From Paenibacillus peoriae KCTC 3763 (lineage in GTDB: Bacteria > Bacillota > Bacilli > Paenibacillales > Paenibacillaceae): 64,000 nucleotides of DNA. This document shows positions 34,933 through 42,502 of the stretch, in pieces. The stretch spans positions 1 through 64,000 of the forward strand of contig NZ_AGFX01000029.1 in the NCBI RefSeq assembly GCF_000236805.1. The letters run 5' to 3'. The stretch's first letter is position 1; the number at the start of each line of letters is the position of its first letter. The notes below the pieces were generated by a model that made no database searches, was not told the origin of the DNA, and worked only from the letters and a program-made list of their open reading frames with translations. Both the position numbers and the translations under genes were made by a program.

Positions 34933-35688
34933 ATGTCGCGAAGCCATCCGTATACATGGTGGAATATCCTTGCATTCATCGCTGTTATCGTCGTTAATAT
35001 CTTGGCTTCTACGCTTCCCATCGGCGATAGGAGCACTGCTGCTGTATCCAATATGTATCCAACCTTGACAACACCAGCAGGCTATGCCTTTTCTATCTGG
35101 TCGCTTATCTACCTGCTGCTCGCCTGCTTTGTCGTGTATCAAGCCACACCTACAGGGCAGGCCAAGACAAGTGTTCAATCCATCGGTATTTTCTTTATTC
35201 TAAGCTGTCTCTTCAACATCATCTGGATTTTCCTGTGGCAGTATATATATGTAGAGCTGTGCGTCATCGTCATGATTTTGTACCTGCTCTCCCTAAGCGT
35301 CGTATACGTACGTACCCGCACGCCACAACCAACTCGCGGGGAAATGTGGTTTGTCAAGCTGCCATTCAGCCTGAATCTCGGTTGGGTGTCCGTTGCTACC
35401 ATGATCATCATCGCGGTTGCCCTGAAAAAAAATGAATGGAGCGGCTGGAGACTCCATGAAACTACATGGGCAATCATCCTCCTGCTCATAGGCACCGCAT
35501 TAGCCATCATAGTCAGCTTCCCTTATCGTGACAGCATTTATCCCCTGGTATTCGTATGGGCCTACGTCGCCATCGCCATCGAGCATCCAGACCATGAGAA
35601 GATACGGCTGGCTGCATGGATCTTGGCGGCAATTATTCTGGTGTACGCGCTATGGCTATTCTTGGCCCGCAACCGTGATCGGGATTAA
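34933..35688 (+). CDS. TspO/MBR-like tryptophan-rich membrane protein
   Basis: An integral membrane protein of 251 residues with seven to eight spans and many Trp residues. PTLTTPAGYAFSIWSLIYLL near residue 55 is the pattern of the long TspO/MBR-related proteins. Function unknown; shorter TspO proteins bind porphyrins. ATG 34933 lies after the strong TTAGGAGGGA, whereas the first ATG of the frame (34879) has none. It is divergent from the BASS gene. Confidence 0.75.
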   Translation: MSRSHPYTWWNILAFIAVIVVNILASTLPIGDRSTAAVSNMYPTLTTPAGYAFSIWSLIYLLLACFVVYQATPTGQAKTSVQSIGIFFILSCLFNIIWIFLWQYIYVELCVIVMILYLLSLSVVYVRTRTPQPTRGEMWFVKLPFSLNLGWVSVATMIIIAVALKKNEWSGWRLHETTWAIILLLIGTALAIIVSFPYRDSIYPLVFVWAYVAIAIEHPDHEKIRLAAWILAAIILVYALWLFLARNRDRD

Positions 35689-35715
35689 GGAATTAGGATC
35701 ATTCACTAACAAGTG

Positions 35716-35750
35716 CAAACGGGTGCCCCTATTGCAGAGGCGCCCGTTTG
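35716..35750 (+). terminator. terminator between tspO-like gene and ridA
   Basis: CAAACGGGTGCC and GGCGCCCGTTTG form a 12-base stem with one G-T pair, 28 bases after the stop at 35688; T-rich sequence follows on the plus strand. Confidence 0.7.
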
Positions 35751-35784
35751 GCTTGTCATTTTTATTCTAACGAGAATATTGGAC

Positions 35785-36165
35785 CTATTCGCCCTTCCAT
35801 GCAATGACTTCAATCTCCACCAGTGCATCCTTAGGCAGACGGGCTACCTCCACCGCACTGCGAGCCGGATACGGTTGCTCGAAGAAAGAGCTGTACACTT
35901 CATTGACGCTGACAAAATCGTTCATATCCTTCAGGAATACAGTCGCTTTCACAACCTGGTTCATGCTGCTGCCTGCCGCTTCCAGAATGGCTTGTACGTT
36001 GCTCAGGGACAGGCGCGCCTGCTCCTGTACGTCTTTACCGAACTCACCTGTCGCCGGATTCAGTCCAAGCTGTCCTGAGGTGTAAATAAACCCGCCCGCC
36101 TCTACCGCTTGACTATAAGGGCCGATAGCACCGGGTGCTTTTTCAGTTGCAATTGTTTTCTTCAT
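35785..36165 (-). CDS. ridA: RidA family enamine/imine deaminase
   Basis: A 126-residue RidA/YjgF protein that hydrolyses reactive 2-aminoacrylate-type enamines. The family pattern is complete: AIGPYSQAVEAGGFIYTSGQ, GKDVQEQARLSLSNVQAIL, VKATVFLKDMNDF and PARSAVEVARLPKDALVEIE, in which the Arg of PARS is the catalytic one. ATG 36165 has AAGGAGAAT. It is 63 bases downstream of the next minus-strand gene and may be read with it. Confidence 0.92.
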   Translation of the reverse strand: MKKTIATEKAPGAIGPYSQAVEAGGFIYTSGQLGLNPATGEFGKDVQEQARLSLSNVQAILEAAGSSMNQVVKATVFLKDMNDFVSVNEVYSSFFEQPYPARSAVEVARLPKDALVEIEVIAWKGE

Positions 36166-36228
36166 ATCTGTTGGATTCTCCTTCCTGATACTGGTTTACC
36201 GTATTATAGCACGGGAAGTGTAATGCCA

Positions 36229-36894
36229 CTATTCCGCACCGATAACCCGAATGATATCATTCGGATAAATATGTACGCCGCTCGCCTGCGCGAGGGCAAT
36301 TCGTACCATGGCTCGTGCGATGACCGAAGCCGGGATGGCACGGTAAGGAGCGAGCTTGCCCGTCATCATGCCATCCAGTGCCTTCATGACAACTGTTGCA
36401 GCGGCTTCGCCAAAACGTCGTTCTGGCCTCGCACCCAAAATGAGCGACGGACGGAACAAATGGAGCGCCGGCAATCCAATAGCGGCAAGTGCCTCTTCCG
36501 CCTCTCCTTTGGTACGGTTGTAAAACACACGTGAATCCGGGTCGGCACCCATTGCAGAAATAGCGAGCATTTGCATTGCACCTGCTTCTTTGCCCAAGCG
36601 GGCAGCCAGAACCGGGTAGTCCAGATCCACCCTGCGAAACTGCTCCCTGGAGCCAGCTTTTTTCATCGTCGTCCCAAGACAGCAAACAACATCATCAGCC
36701 CCTTCAAAGGCGAACGCCGCCTTCTGCGGCTGCTCCCAGTCGATGAGTGTCTGCTCAAGCTTGGGATGCTTGATTTGTAGCAGACTTCTGCCTATAACCA
36801 TGACGCGGTTATACTCCTTTTGTACCAGCAGCTCCCGCACAACATATCCCCCGACAAGCCCCGTTGCCCCTACAACGACCGCTTTACGTTCCAT
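36229..36894 (-). CDS. NAD(P)-binding short-chain-like oxidoreductase (HTATIP2-like)
   Basis: A 221-residue atypical SDR with N-terminal Rossmann motif VVVGATGLVGGYVVREL, then DDVVCCLGTTMKKAGS and FYNRTKGEAEEALAAIGL (Tyr/Lys of the SDR pair). The C-terminal part resembles HTATIP2/YbjT-like NmrA proteins, often redox sensors. AAAGGAGGTC precedes ATG 36894. Substrate unknown. Confidence 0.8.
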   Translation of the reverse strand: MERKAVVVGATGLVGGYVVRELLVQKEYNRVMVIGRSLLQIKHPKLEQTLIDWEQPQKAAFAFEGADDVVCCLGTTMKKAGSREQFRRVDLDYPVLAARLGKEAGAMQMLAISAMGADPDSRVFYNRTKGEAEEALAAIGLPALHLFRPSLILGARPERRFGEAAATVVMKALDGMMTGKLAPYRAIPASVIARAMVRIALAQASGVHIYPNDIIRVIGAE

Positions 36895-36943
36895 GATAGA
36901 CCTCCTTTCTCCACCCTAACGCTCCTGCTCCTGCCATGATGCA

Positions 36944-38389
36944 TCAGGTTAATTGAAACGGCTGTTCGTTTGCCTGCTTGCTTTCGGACGGACACATCGG
37001 CAAGTATAGGGAAAACGTGCTTCCCTTACCTTCCTCACTCTCCAGACGGATCAAACCGCCCAGCAAGCGCGAAAAATCGCGGCTAATGGACAGCCCCAAC
37101 CCGGTTCCTCCATATTTGCGATTAATGGAACCGTTCGCTTGCTGAAATGCTTCAAAAATAATATGCTGCTGAGGCTCTGAAATACCGATACCTGTATCTT
37201 TCACCGCAATGACAACCCAATCCCCCTCCTGTCCCTTTCGATCCAGATGCTGTGTGCTGATTTCCAGCAATACACGTCCTTCATGAGTAAACTTAAAGGC
37301 GTTGGACAATAGATTACGCAAAATTTGCTGTACACGTTTGGGATCAGACCGAATTTCATCCGGTATATTTTCATGTGCCTTCAGGCTGAATTCAAGATTT
37401 TTTTCCTTGGCAGTGACTTCAAAATGCATCATCATCACCTGCGCAATCTCGCGTACATTAATCGGTTCATTTACAATTTCCATGCGCCCGGCCTCGACCT
37501 TGGACAGATCCAGAATGTCATTGATCAATTGGAGCAAATCATGCCCTGAGGCATAGATCAGCTCGCTATACAGGGATAGCTCGTCCTCATCCAGTTCCTT
37601 CCCCTGCTCGTTGATGATCTGCGCCAGATTAATAATGCTGTTCAGAGGTGTACGCAGCTCATGCGACATCGTTGCCATAAAATCCGATTTATATTGAGAG
37701 GCCATCATGAGCTGCCTGGCACGTTCCTCCAAAACAACCTTCGCCTCCTGCAACTCATTGCGCTGCTTCGATAGCAGCTGATTCGCCTGTTTAATCTGAG
37801 AATTGCGCAGTTGCTCCATCTGAAAATCACGCAAAATCAGAGCAAACAAAAAGCTGAGGACCACGCCGATAGGCAGTGTAAGAGGAACAACTTCCGCTAC
37901 ATAATAGTGCCAGGGAATAACGCCGAGGAAGGCAATATTTATCGTATTGACGATATTAACTGCTAAAATGGTCACCGACGCCTTAATAATCAGACGCCAG
38001 GTGGACCGACGCATCCAATAGTTCAATCCAGCGCACAGCACGCCCAGAATACTCATATTCAGGAAGCCAACCCACGCCGCCATATTCAAGCCGAAGGTAA
38101 ATCTCGTAAGTCCGATCGCTACCCCAATGATAATAAGCGTATAGGAACGCGGATATACCAACGCCGCAATAATCAACGGAACGAAGCGCAGATCAAAGAT
38201 CACCGTCTCACTAAAATTAAAACCAAAGCAAGAACTGATCCATCCGCCAAATACCACCAGCAGTACTGAGCTGATATATTTGAACCGTGAAGAGGTACGA
38301 CTCAAGCCATATTTATAAATCACGTTTGCCACATAGGCAACAGCTATCAGCATCCCCAAATTGATTACAAACACTATTGAAAATTGCAT
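36944..38389 (-). CDS. sensor kinase with 5TM LytS-like receptor and HisKA core
   Basis: A hybrid-layout sensor of about 481 residues: six hydrophobic spans in the first 200 residues (5TM-LYT receptor pattern with a FDLRFVPLIIAALVYPRSYT segment), a short coiled coil to about 245, then HisKA with SHELRTPLNSIINLAQI (phospho-His) and HATPase with NLLSNAFKFTHEG, DTGIGIS and GGTGLGLSIS. True LytS kinases use another kinase family, so this combines a wall/pyruvate-type receptor with a classical kinase. No response regulator is adjacent. ATG 38389 (GGGAGTG upstream) is preferred to 38410. An HD-GYP gene follows upstream on the same strand. Confidence 0.85.
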   Translation of the reverse strand: MQFSIVFVINLGMLIAVAYVANVIYKYGLSRTSSRFKYISSVLLVVFGGWISSCFGFNFSETVIFDLRFVPLIIAALVYPRSYTLIIIGVAIGLTRFTFGLNMAAWVGFLNMSILGVLCAGLNYWMRRSTWRLIIKASVTILAVNIVNTINIAFLGVIPWHYYVAEVVPLTLPIGVVLSFLFALILRDFQMEQLRNSQIKQANQLLSKQRNELQEAKVVLEERARQLMMASQYKSDFMATMSHELRTPLNSIINLAQIINEQGKELDEDELSLYSELIYASGHDLLQLINDILDLSKVEAGRMEIVNEPINVREIAQVMMMHFEVTAKEKNLEFSLKAHENIPDEIRSDPKRVQQILRNLLSNAFKFTHEGRVLLEISTQHLDRKGQEGDWVVIAVKDTGIGISEPQQHIIFEAFQQANGSINRKYGGTGLGLSISRDFSRLLGGLIRLESEEGKGSTFSLYLPMCPSESKQANEQPFQLT

Positions 38390-38513
38390 GGACTCACACT
38401 CCCATAGCACAAAAAATTGGATGCCACGCCTATGCTAACCGCCTTTGCCTTTCTTGTAATCATAACATGAAGCTTCATCTTTCGACATGTCCCAAAGACA
38501 CTCCATGGGTGCA

Positions 38514-38540
38514 TAAAAAAAGCGAACCGCAGCGGCTCGC
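38514..38540 (-). terminator. terminator of the HD-GYP gene
   Basis: GCGAACCGC and GCGGCTCGC flank a short loop at 38522-38540; on the minus strand it runs into a T7 tract (38515-38521). The HD-GYP stop is at 38563. Confidence 0.75.
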
Positions 38541-38562
38541 CCTTGTAGAGGTATCTCATATT

Positions 38563-40065
38563 TTAGCTTATGATGCCATTATTCCGGCGCCATTCCTTGA
38601 CAAATAATTCGGCAATATAAGGGTCCCACTGACTCCCTTTTCCTTCCTCCAATATCATAACCGCCCTCTCCTCCTTCATACCCTTACGGTATGGACGATC
38701 CGACGTCATCGCATCAAATGCATCTGCTACGGCAATAATCCGTCCAAAAAGCGGGATATCTTTACCGGAGAGCTGGTCAGGGTATCCCTTGCCGTCATAA
38801 CGCTCGTGGTGCGAACGCACGCCGGGCAAATAAGGGGCCATCGCATCAGCTGGCTCGACCCGGCGGAGAATGCTTTCTCCCATGACAGGGTGCATTTTAA
38901 TCTGGTCAAATTCCTCGTCCGTCAGCTTGCCATCCTTGAGCAATACAGCATCAGGCACGCCGATTTTACCGATATCATGCAGTAAGGCTGTTTTACGCAA
39001 CAAGTCGAGATCCGTTTCGTTCAAGCCACCCTTTCGCCCAATGAGTACAGAGTACTCCGCCACACGCAAAGAATGTCCCGCGGTATAGGCATCCCGCGCA
39101 TCCAGTGCCGCCGCCAGGGTAGCAAAATAACTGTCCAATAGCTGACCGTTCTTTTCTTCCCGCTCCTTGAGGCCCTCGATCATCATGTTAAAGCCCTCGA
39201 TCAGCTCCGCAAATTCGTCGGAATACAGGTCGCTGGCATTACTGTTCAATCGGCCTTCCTTTACTTCGTTCATTTTCTCCAGCAGGTGATGGATTGGCTG
39301 CTCGATCTCACGGGTCAGCAGCCTTCCTCCCAGATAGGCAAAGGCCACACCAAAAATTAAAATCGTCCCCGCCCATAGCCAGTAGGAGCTGGAATGCGTC
39401 GCCTCCGATCGCTCCAACCGAATCTGTGTAGCTAGACAAAATAAAAACAGCGGAAAAGCACCAATCAACGTCGCGCTCAGTTGGAACTTATGACGGAGCG
39501 ATAACAGCACACGCCCCCGCAGTGACAGATTCAGACCATATTGCTGATGGGTCTGTTCCTGCAGCTCCTCAAGCAACGGCCGGATCGCTCTCATCGTCAG
39601 GAAAAATTCAACCAGCGCGTGCATGGAAGCAACCAGACAAGCTCCTATACAAGCAATTCCTACATAATAAAAAGGAAAGGTAAGCTGTCCGGTATGTATC
39701 ATCCATAGGGCCATACCTGCTGCCGGGATGGAAAACCCCAACAAATGCGGCCCAATAATACGTAAAACCGACAAATTAGGCAGATGGTGAATTCGTACAT
39801 ACACCGCTTCTGCATCCTTGAATGTTGTTGATTCGCTGTAAAAAAAACGACGAACCGGTTTCAAATGCATCCGGAACGCCATGACTTCACAAGCAATCAT
39901 AATGACACTTGAAATTACAATAATTTTCGCAAGTCCGTGAAATTCATACCAGGCTACATTTAACGTGGAAAATACGAAAATCGCACCTACCAATAATACA
40001 GCGGTAAACGAACCTATAACATAGTTCAGGATAACATGCTGAATAAAGCGCTTATAGATCGGCAA
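38563..40065 (-). CDS. membrane HD-GYP phosphodiesterase (c-di-GMP hydrolase)
   Basis: A membrane protein of 500 residues with about six spans in the first 270, a HAMP-like linker (YSDEFAELIEGFNMMIEGL), and an HD-GYP domain with GHSLRVAEYSVLIGR, the metal HD in LLHDIGKIGVPDAVLLKDG, HPVMGESILRR and SHHERYDGKGYPDQLSG (the GYP) and ADAFDAMTSDRPYR. All metal-binding residues are present, so cyclic di-GMP hydrolysis is likely. Start codon TTG 40065 behind AGAGGGGTAG. The structured RNA candidate at 40248 is divergent to it. Confidence 0.88.
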   Translation of the reverse strand: MPIYKRFIQHVILNYVIGSFTAVLLVGAIFVFSTLNVAWYEFHGLAKIIVISSVIMIACEVMAFRMHLKPVRRFFYSESTTFKDAEAVYVRIHHLPNLSVLRIIGPHLLGFSIPAAGMALWMIHTGQLTFPFYYVGIACIGACLVASMHALVEFFLTMRAIRPLLEELQEQTHQQYGLNLSLRGRVLLSLRHKFQLSATLIGAFPLFLFCLATQIRLERSEATHSSSYWLWAGTILIFGVAFAYLGGRLLTREIEQPIHHLLEKMNEVKEGRLNSNASDLYSDEFAELIEGFNMMIEGLKEREEKNGQLLDSYFATLAAALDARDAYTAGHSLRVAEYSVLIGRKGGLNETDLDLLRKTALLHDIGKIGVPDAVLLKDGKLTDEEFDQIKMHPVMGESILRRVEPADAMAPYLPGVRSHHERYDGKGYPDQLSGKDIPLFGRIIAVADAFDAMTSDRPYRKGMKEERAVMILEEGKGSQWDPYIAELFVKEWRRNNGIIS

Positions 40066-40212
40066 ATTGCTACCCCTCTTTTCATCCGTACGCTCATATA
40101 ATATCTTGTTTATTCAATATCGGAGTCCAATCGTCAAAAGTTAACCTTCTTTGCCAACAAAACAACCACATATCCGATGATACGCGGTTTTCGTGATTAC
40201 CAAAAAGACCCC

Positions 40213-40241
40213 TTGTGTTTTAGAATCATTCTTGCTATACT
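40213..40241 (+). promoter_or_regulatory. sigma-A promoter of the ncRNA candidate
   Basis: TTGTGT (-35, 40213-40218), a 17-base spacer and TATACT (-10, 40236-40241) with TGC before it (extended -10). No gene starts on the plus strand for 2 kb, so it must drive the RNA at 40248-40598. Confidence 0.65.
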
Positions 40242-40247
40242 GTTAAA

Positions 40248-40598
40248 GTATGTATTAACCCCATAGGATTCCGCGCAACAAGCTACACTCCTAATACCGC
40301 ATGGAGCTTCTCCAAATTTTATGTATAACCCTAATGTAGAATTTTGAGCTTTTGCCAAAAGATTTTCACATTCACACTGGCGCGGTCATCGGAGCCGCAA
40401 GGACGAAAGAGAGGTAGGGCTTTTGTCGTTTGGAAAATGAACAGTGGAATCAGACTGCCCCTTATGAACATGCTGACCATATTATGCTAGGCAGCAGGGG
40501 TTGAATATATATTATGCCGTCAAACGATGAAGTTTGATCAGGCCATGCAGTCTACTAGGCTGCACCCAATCCTCCGGATGATCCCCGGAGGATTTTTA
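40248..40598 (+). ncRNA. structured ncRNA candidate of about 350 nt, family unknown
   Basis: No protein frame of note is found, but a strong promoter at 40213-40241 and a T-tracted terminator at 40568-40597 bracket the segment. It contains nested complementary pieces: GACGAAAG (40402-40409) with CTTTTGTC (40420-40427), a CACTG/CAGTG pair enclosing it, TCAAAC/GTTTGA, and TGCAG/CTGCA before the terminator. The G/A-rich loops look like conserved structured RNA rather than leader sequence. I could not match it to tmRNA, RNase P, SRP, 6S or a riboswitch class by eye. It is unlikely to be a leader for the minus-strand genes that flank it. Confidence 0.5.
40568..40597 (+). terminator. terminator of the ncRNA candidate
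   Basis: AATCCTCCGG (40568-40577) pairs with CCGGAGGATT (40585-40594), 7-base loop, followed by TTTTT. Confidence 0.8.
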
Positions 40599-40665
40599 AT
40601 TGATATTTTTCATTAATATAGGTGTATTTGATTCACCACTTGAGTCTGTGCATGAACAAAAAAGT

Positions 40666-40691
40666 GGCCCTGCCGATACATCGGCAGGGCC
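40666..40691 (-). terminator. terminator of the LexA-like gene
   Basis: GGCCCTGCCGA and TCGGCAGGGCC are perfect 11-base arms with a TACA loop; on the minus strand TTTTTT follows (40658-40663). It lies about 130 bases after the stop at 40823. Confidence 0.8.
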
Positions 40692-40822
40692 TATAGCTTG
40701 ATCAAAAAGGGGTTAATACGGTCATTATAGTCTCGCTTTCTTAAAATTAAATGATATGCACCTTAAAAACTCATTAATTTTCCAGTTAAAAATATCTGTG
40801 AATTTTGTTAACCCTTCACCTG

Positions 40823-41131
40823 CTAATAATTCGTCCAATATTCTGTATTGTCCGGCGGTGTCGTTGGTGTATTGGAACGACCTGTCTCCATTGGAGTACG
40901 CCTATGGACCGAAGGCCGCTCCCATCCTTCCAGTAAAATTACATGTTGGGTACCTGTGTTATTTTCCCATGTAATATAGCGCTCTTGTTCCATATGTCGC
41001 AAGGCGGCTGTAATTTCAGTGTCTCGCTTGCCCGTTTTAATAGTTAATTCCGTCATCGTCGGCATATGGCGATGCTGGGCAAAATAATTATACAAAATAC
41101 GTAACAGCTTTCGTTCCAAATCAGGTAGCAT
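40823..41131 (-). CDS. LexA-type DNA-binding-domain protein without protease part
   Basis: A protein of 102 residues whose first 70 residues form a winged helix like the LexA N-terminus (LERKLLRILYNYFAQHRHMP, then LTIKTGKRDTEITAALRHME and an RYITWENN wing). The LexA cleavage site and Ser/Lys protease are absent; the last 30 residues are a Pro/Thr-rich tail. ATG 41131 follows AAAGGAGG. A perfect LexA box lies in its promoter, so it is probably SOS-induced and may modulate LexA targets; that is inference. Confidence 0.7.
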   Translation of the reverse strand: MLPDLERKLLRILYNYFAQHRHMPTMTELTIKTGKRDTEITAALRHMEQERYITWENNTGTQHVILLEGWERPSVHRRTPMETGRSNTPTTPPDNTEYWTNY

Positions 41132-41189
41132 CTTCTTTCCTCCCTTTCCAGGTTCCCGGCCAGCCATTGACCGGGATGATGATCATAAA

Positions 41190-41201
41190 GAACATATGTT
41201 C
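41190..41201. promoter_or_regulatory. LexA/DinR SOS box
   Basis: GAACATATGTTC fits the Bacillus SOS box GAAC-N4-GTTC, including the RNRY centre. It starts just downstream of a TATAAT on the minus strand (complement of 41204-41209), so LexA would cover the start point of the gene at 41131. Confidence 0.75.
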
Positions 41202-41270
41202 TCATTATAACACATAAAAATGCACCCTCCTACTGGAAGATGCATTTGGGCTTGTATGCCCATGCCAAGT

Positions 41271-41393
41271 TCAATTTTTTTCCTTCTCCTCACGGGCGAC
41301 AGAACGCAGCCACCAGACGATTCCCCCAACGCTTCCCAGTGCCAGAACCGTCAGGGAAATAATATAAAACAAATGAAATGCACGATCACTCAT
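41271..41393 (-). CDS. 40-residue single-span membrane protein
   Basis: A short reading frame from ATG 41393 behind GGAGGCG to TGA 41271. It starts MSDRAFHLFYIISLTVLALG, has one hydrophobic helix at about residues 8-28 ending in IVWWLR, and a charged tail (REEKEKN). The clean ribosome site and composition support a real gene. Function unknown; size and layout recall small membrane stress peptides, which cannot be shown here. Confidence 0.6.
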   Translation of the reverse strand: MSDRAFHLFYIISLTVLALGSVGGIVWWLRSVAREEKEKN

Positions 41394-41411
41394 GGCAATC
41401 GCCTCCTTACT

Positions 41412-41579
41412 TTATGTATACACTTTCCAGCCAAGAGTGTAAACCTCTTTTTGGCCTTCCACTCTATTTTTACCAAATTCGCGACATAAAATATCTGCCT
41501 GAGTTCTATTGATCTCATTATCGTCATTCTGATCATTGTTTTGCTCGTGAGAAGACGCAGATAAACTTGGCTTAGACAT
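41412..41579 (-). CDS. 55-residue hydrophilic protein, unknown
   Basis: A frame beginning MSKPSLSASSHEQNNDQNDD and ending EVYTLGWKVYT, rich in Asn, Asp and Gln in the first half. Its stop is 18 bases before the ATG of the 40-residue membrane protein, so both would share a transcript. The ribosome site is weak (GGTGGG adjoining the ATG) and an upstream ATG at 41624 would lie in the terminator of the previous gene, so the call is uncertain. Confidence 0.4.
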   Translation of the reverse strand: MSKPSLSASSHEQNNDQNDDNEINRTQADILCREFGKNRVEGQKEVYTLGWKVYT

Positions 41580-41601
41580 CCCACCGATAAAAAAGGAATA
41601 C

Positions 41602-41637
41602 AAAAAAAGCCTTCGGCATATCACCGAAAGCCTTTAT
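41602..41637 (-). terminator. terminator of the three-span membrane gene
   Basis: An imperfect hairpin (CCTTCGG with CCGAAAG and flanking GCC/GGC pairs) is followed on the minus strand by a T7 tract. It lies 24 bases after the stop at 41661. Confidence 0.55.
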
Positions 41638-41660
41638 TCATCTGAGGTTCTAAGGCTGAA

Positions 41661-41954
41661 TTACGCCTTACTCCTCTTGCTATATCTAATAAAAGCAATC
41701 ACAAGCGCTACGGCAAACAATATTCCGCTGACTACCCATGTTGTCAGAAATGCCATACCCAAACCGACATTCGCCCCCATCGTCGGGTGCTTCATTGTAT
41801 TCAACATCGAGCCCTGCATCATAAATATGGTACAAAATAAAACAACGGGCGCCAAAATAATCGTGCTTGCCGTCTTTCGGCTACCCGATACTGCGATCAC
41901 ACACAGTGCGGAGACCACCAGGATTATCCAATATAAAGCCGCTTCCCAAATCAT
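41661..41954 (-). CDS. small three-span membrane protein, unknown
   Basis: A protein of 97 residues with three hydrophobic spans (WEAALYWIILVVSALCVIAV, then TIILAPVVLFCTIFMM and a C-terminal span ending in AFIRY) and a basic tail. The ATG at 41954 has AGGTGGG at good distance; the earlier ATG at 41990 has none. No family recognised, no clear partner. It has its own terminator. Confidence 0.6.
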   Translation of the reverse strand: MIWEAALYWIILVVSALCVIAVSGSRKTASTIILAPVVLFCTIFMMQGSMLNTMKHPTMGANVGLGMAFLTTWVVSGILFAVALVIAFIRYSKRSKA

Positions 41955-42133
41955 TGAAGTGCCCACCTGTTCAACCTCTTTTCTATCCATTCATAAATGT
42001 CTCTTCTATTGTAACAGACGTCACACAGTGAACCAAGCCATTTTTGATTAGAGAAGGGGTAATTCCCACGGACAACGTAAATAATATATAGTAGTAGAAG
42101 TCCTCTATCAAAGACATGAAAGGAAATGATCCC

Positions 42134-42502
42134 ATGAGAAGTGCAAGCCCTTATATCATTGTAAACGACGTACAGCAGACGGTTGATTATTATCAATCCG
42201 TATTAGGTGGAACAATCAAAGTGCTGAATAAGCATGAAGGCAAGCTTTTACACGCTGAGTTGCATCTCGGTAACAGTCATATTCATTTTTCCGATTCCTA
42301 CGGTAAGCCGCTGAAAGCACAGCATGTACAAATCATTCTCGACTGTGAGAGTGAGGAGGAGCTTAAGAACGCTTACCACGCATTTGCCGAAAAAGGGACG
42401 ATCACCGTGGAACTGCAGGATACCTTCTTTGGTGCGCTGCATGGCCAAGTAACGGATCACCTGAATCAGATTGAATGGGTAATGAACTATTTCAAGAGAT
42501 GA
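42134..42502 (+). CDS. VOC (glyoxalase/PhnB-like) family protein
   Basis: A 122-residue metal-fold protein with paired beta-alpha-beta units: SPYIIVNDVQQTVDYYQSVL at the start, ELHLGNSHIHFSD, and DTFFGALHGQVTDHLNQIEW at the end, as in the PhnB/3-demethylubiquinone methyltransferase-like VOC group. Substrate unknown. ATG 42134 follows AAAGGAAATG. Its last 16 bases overlap the end of the convergent CoA-disulfide reductase gene. Confidence 0.82.
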   Translation: MRSASPYIIVNDVQQTVDYYQSVLGGTIKVLNKHEGKLLHAELHLGNSHIHFSDSYGKPLKAQHVQIILDCESEEELKNAYHAFAEKGTITVELQDTFFGALHGQVTDHLNQIEWVMNYFKR

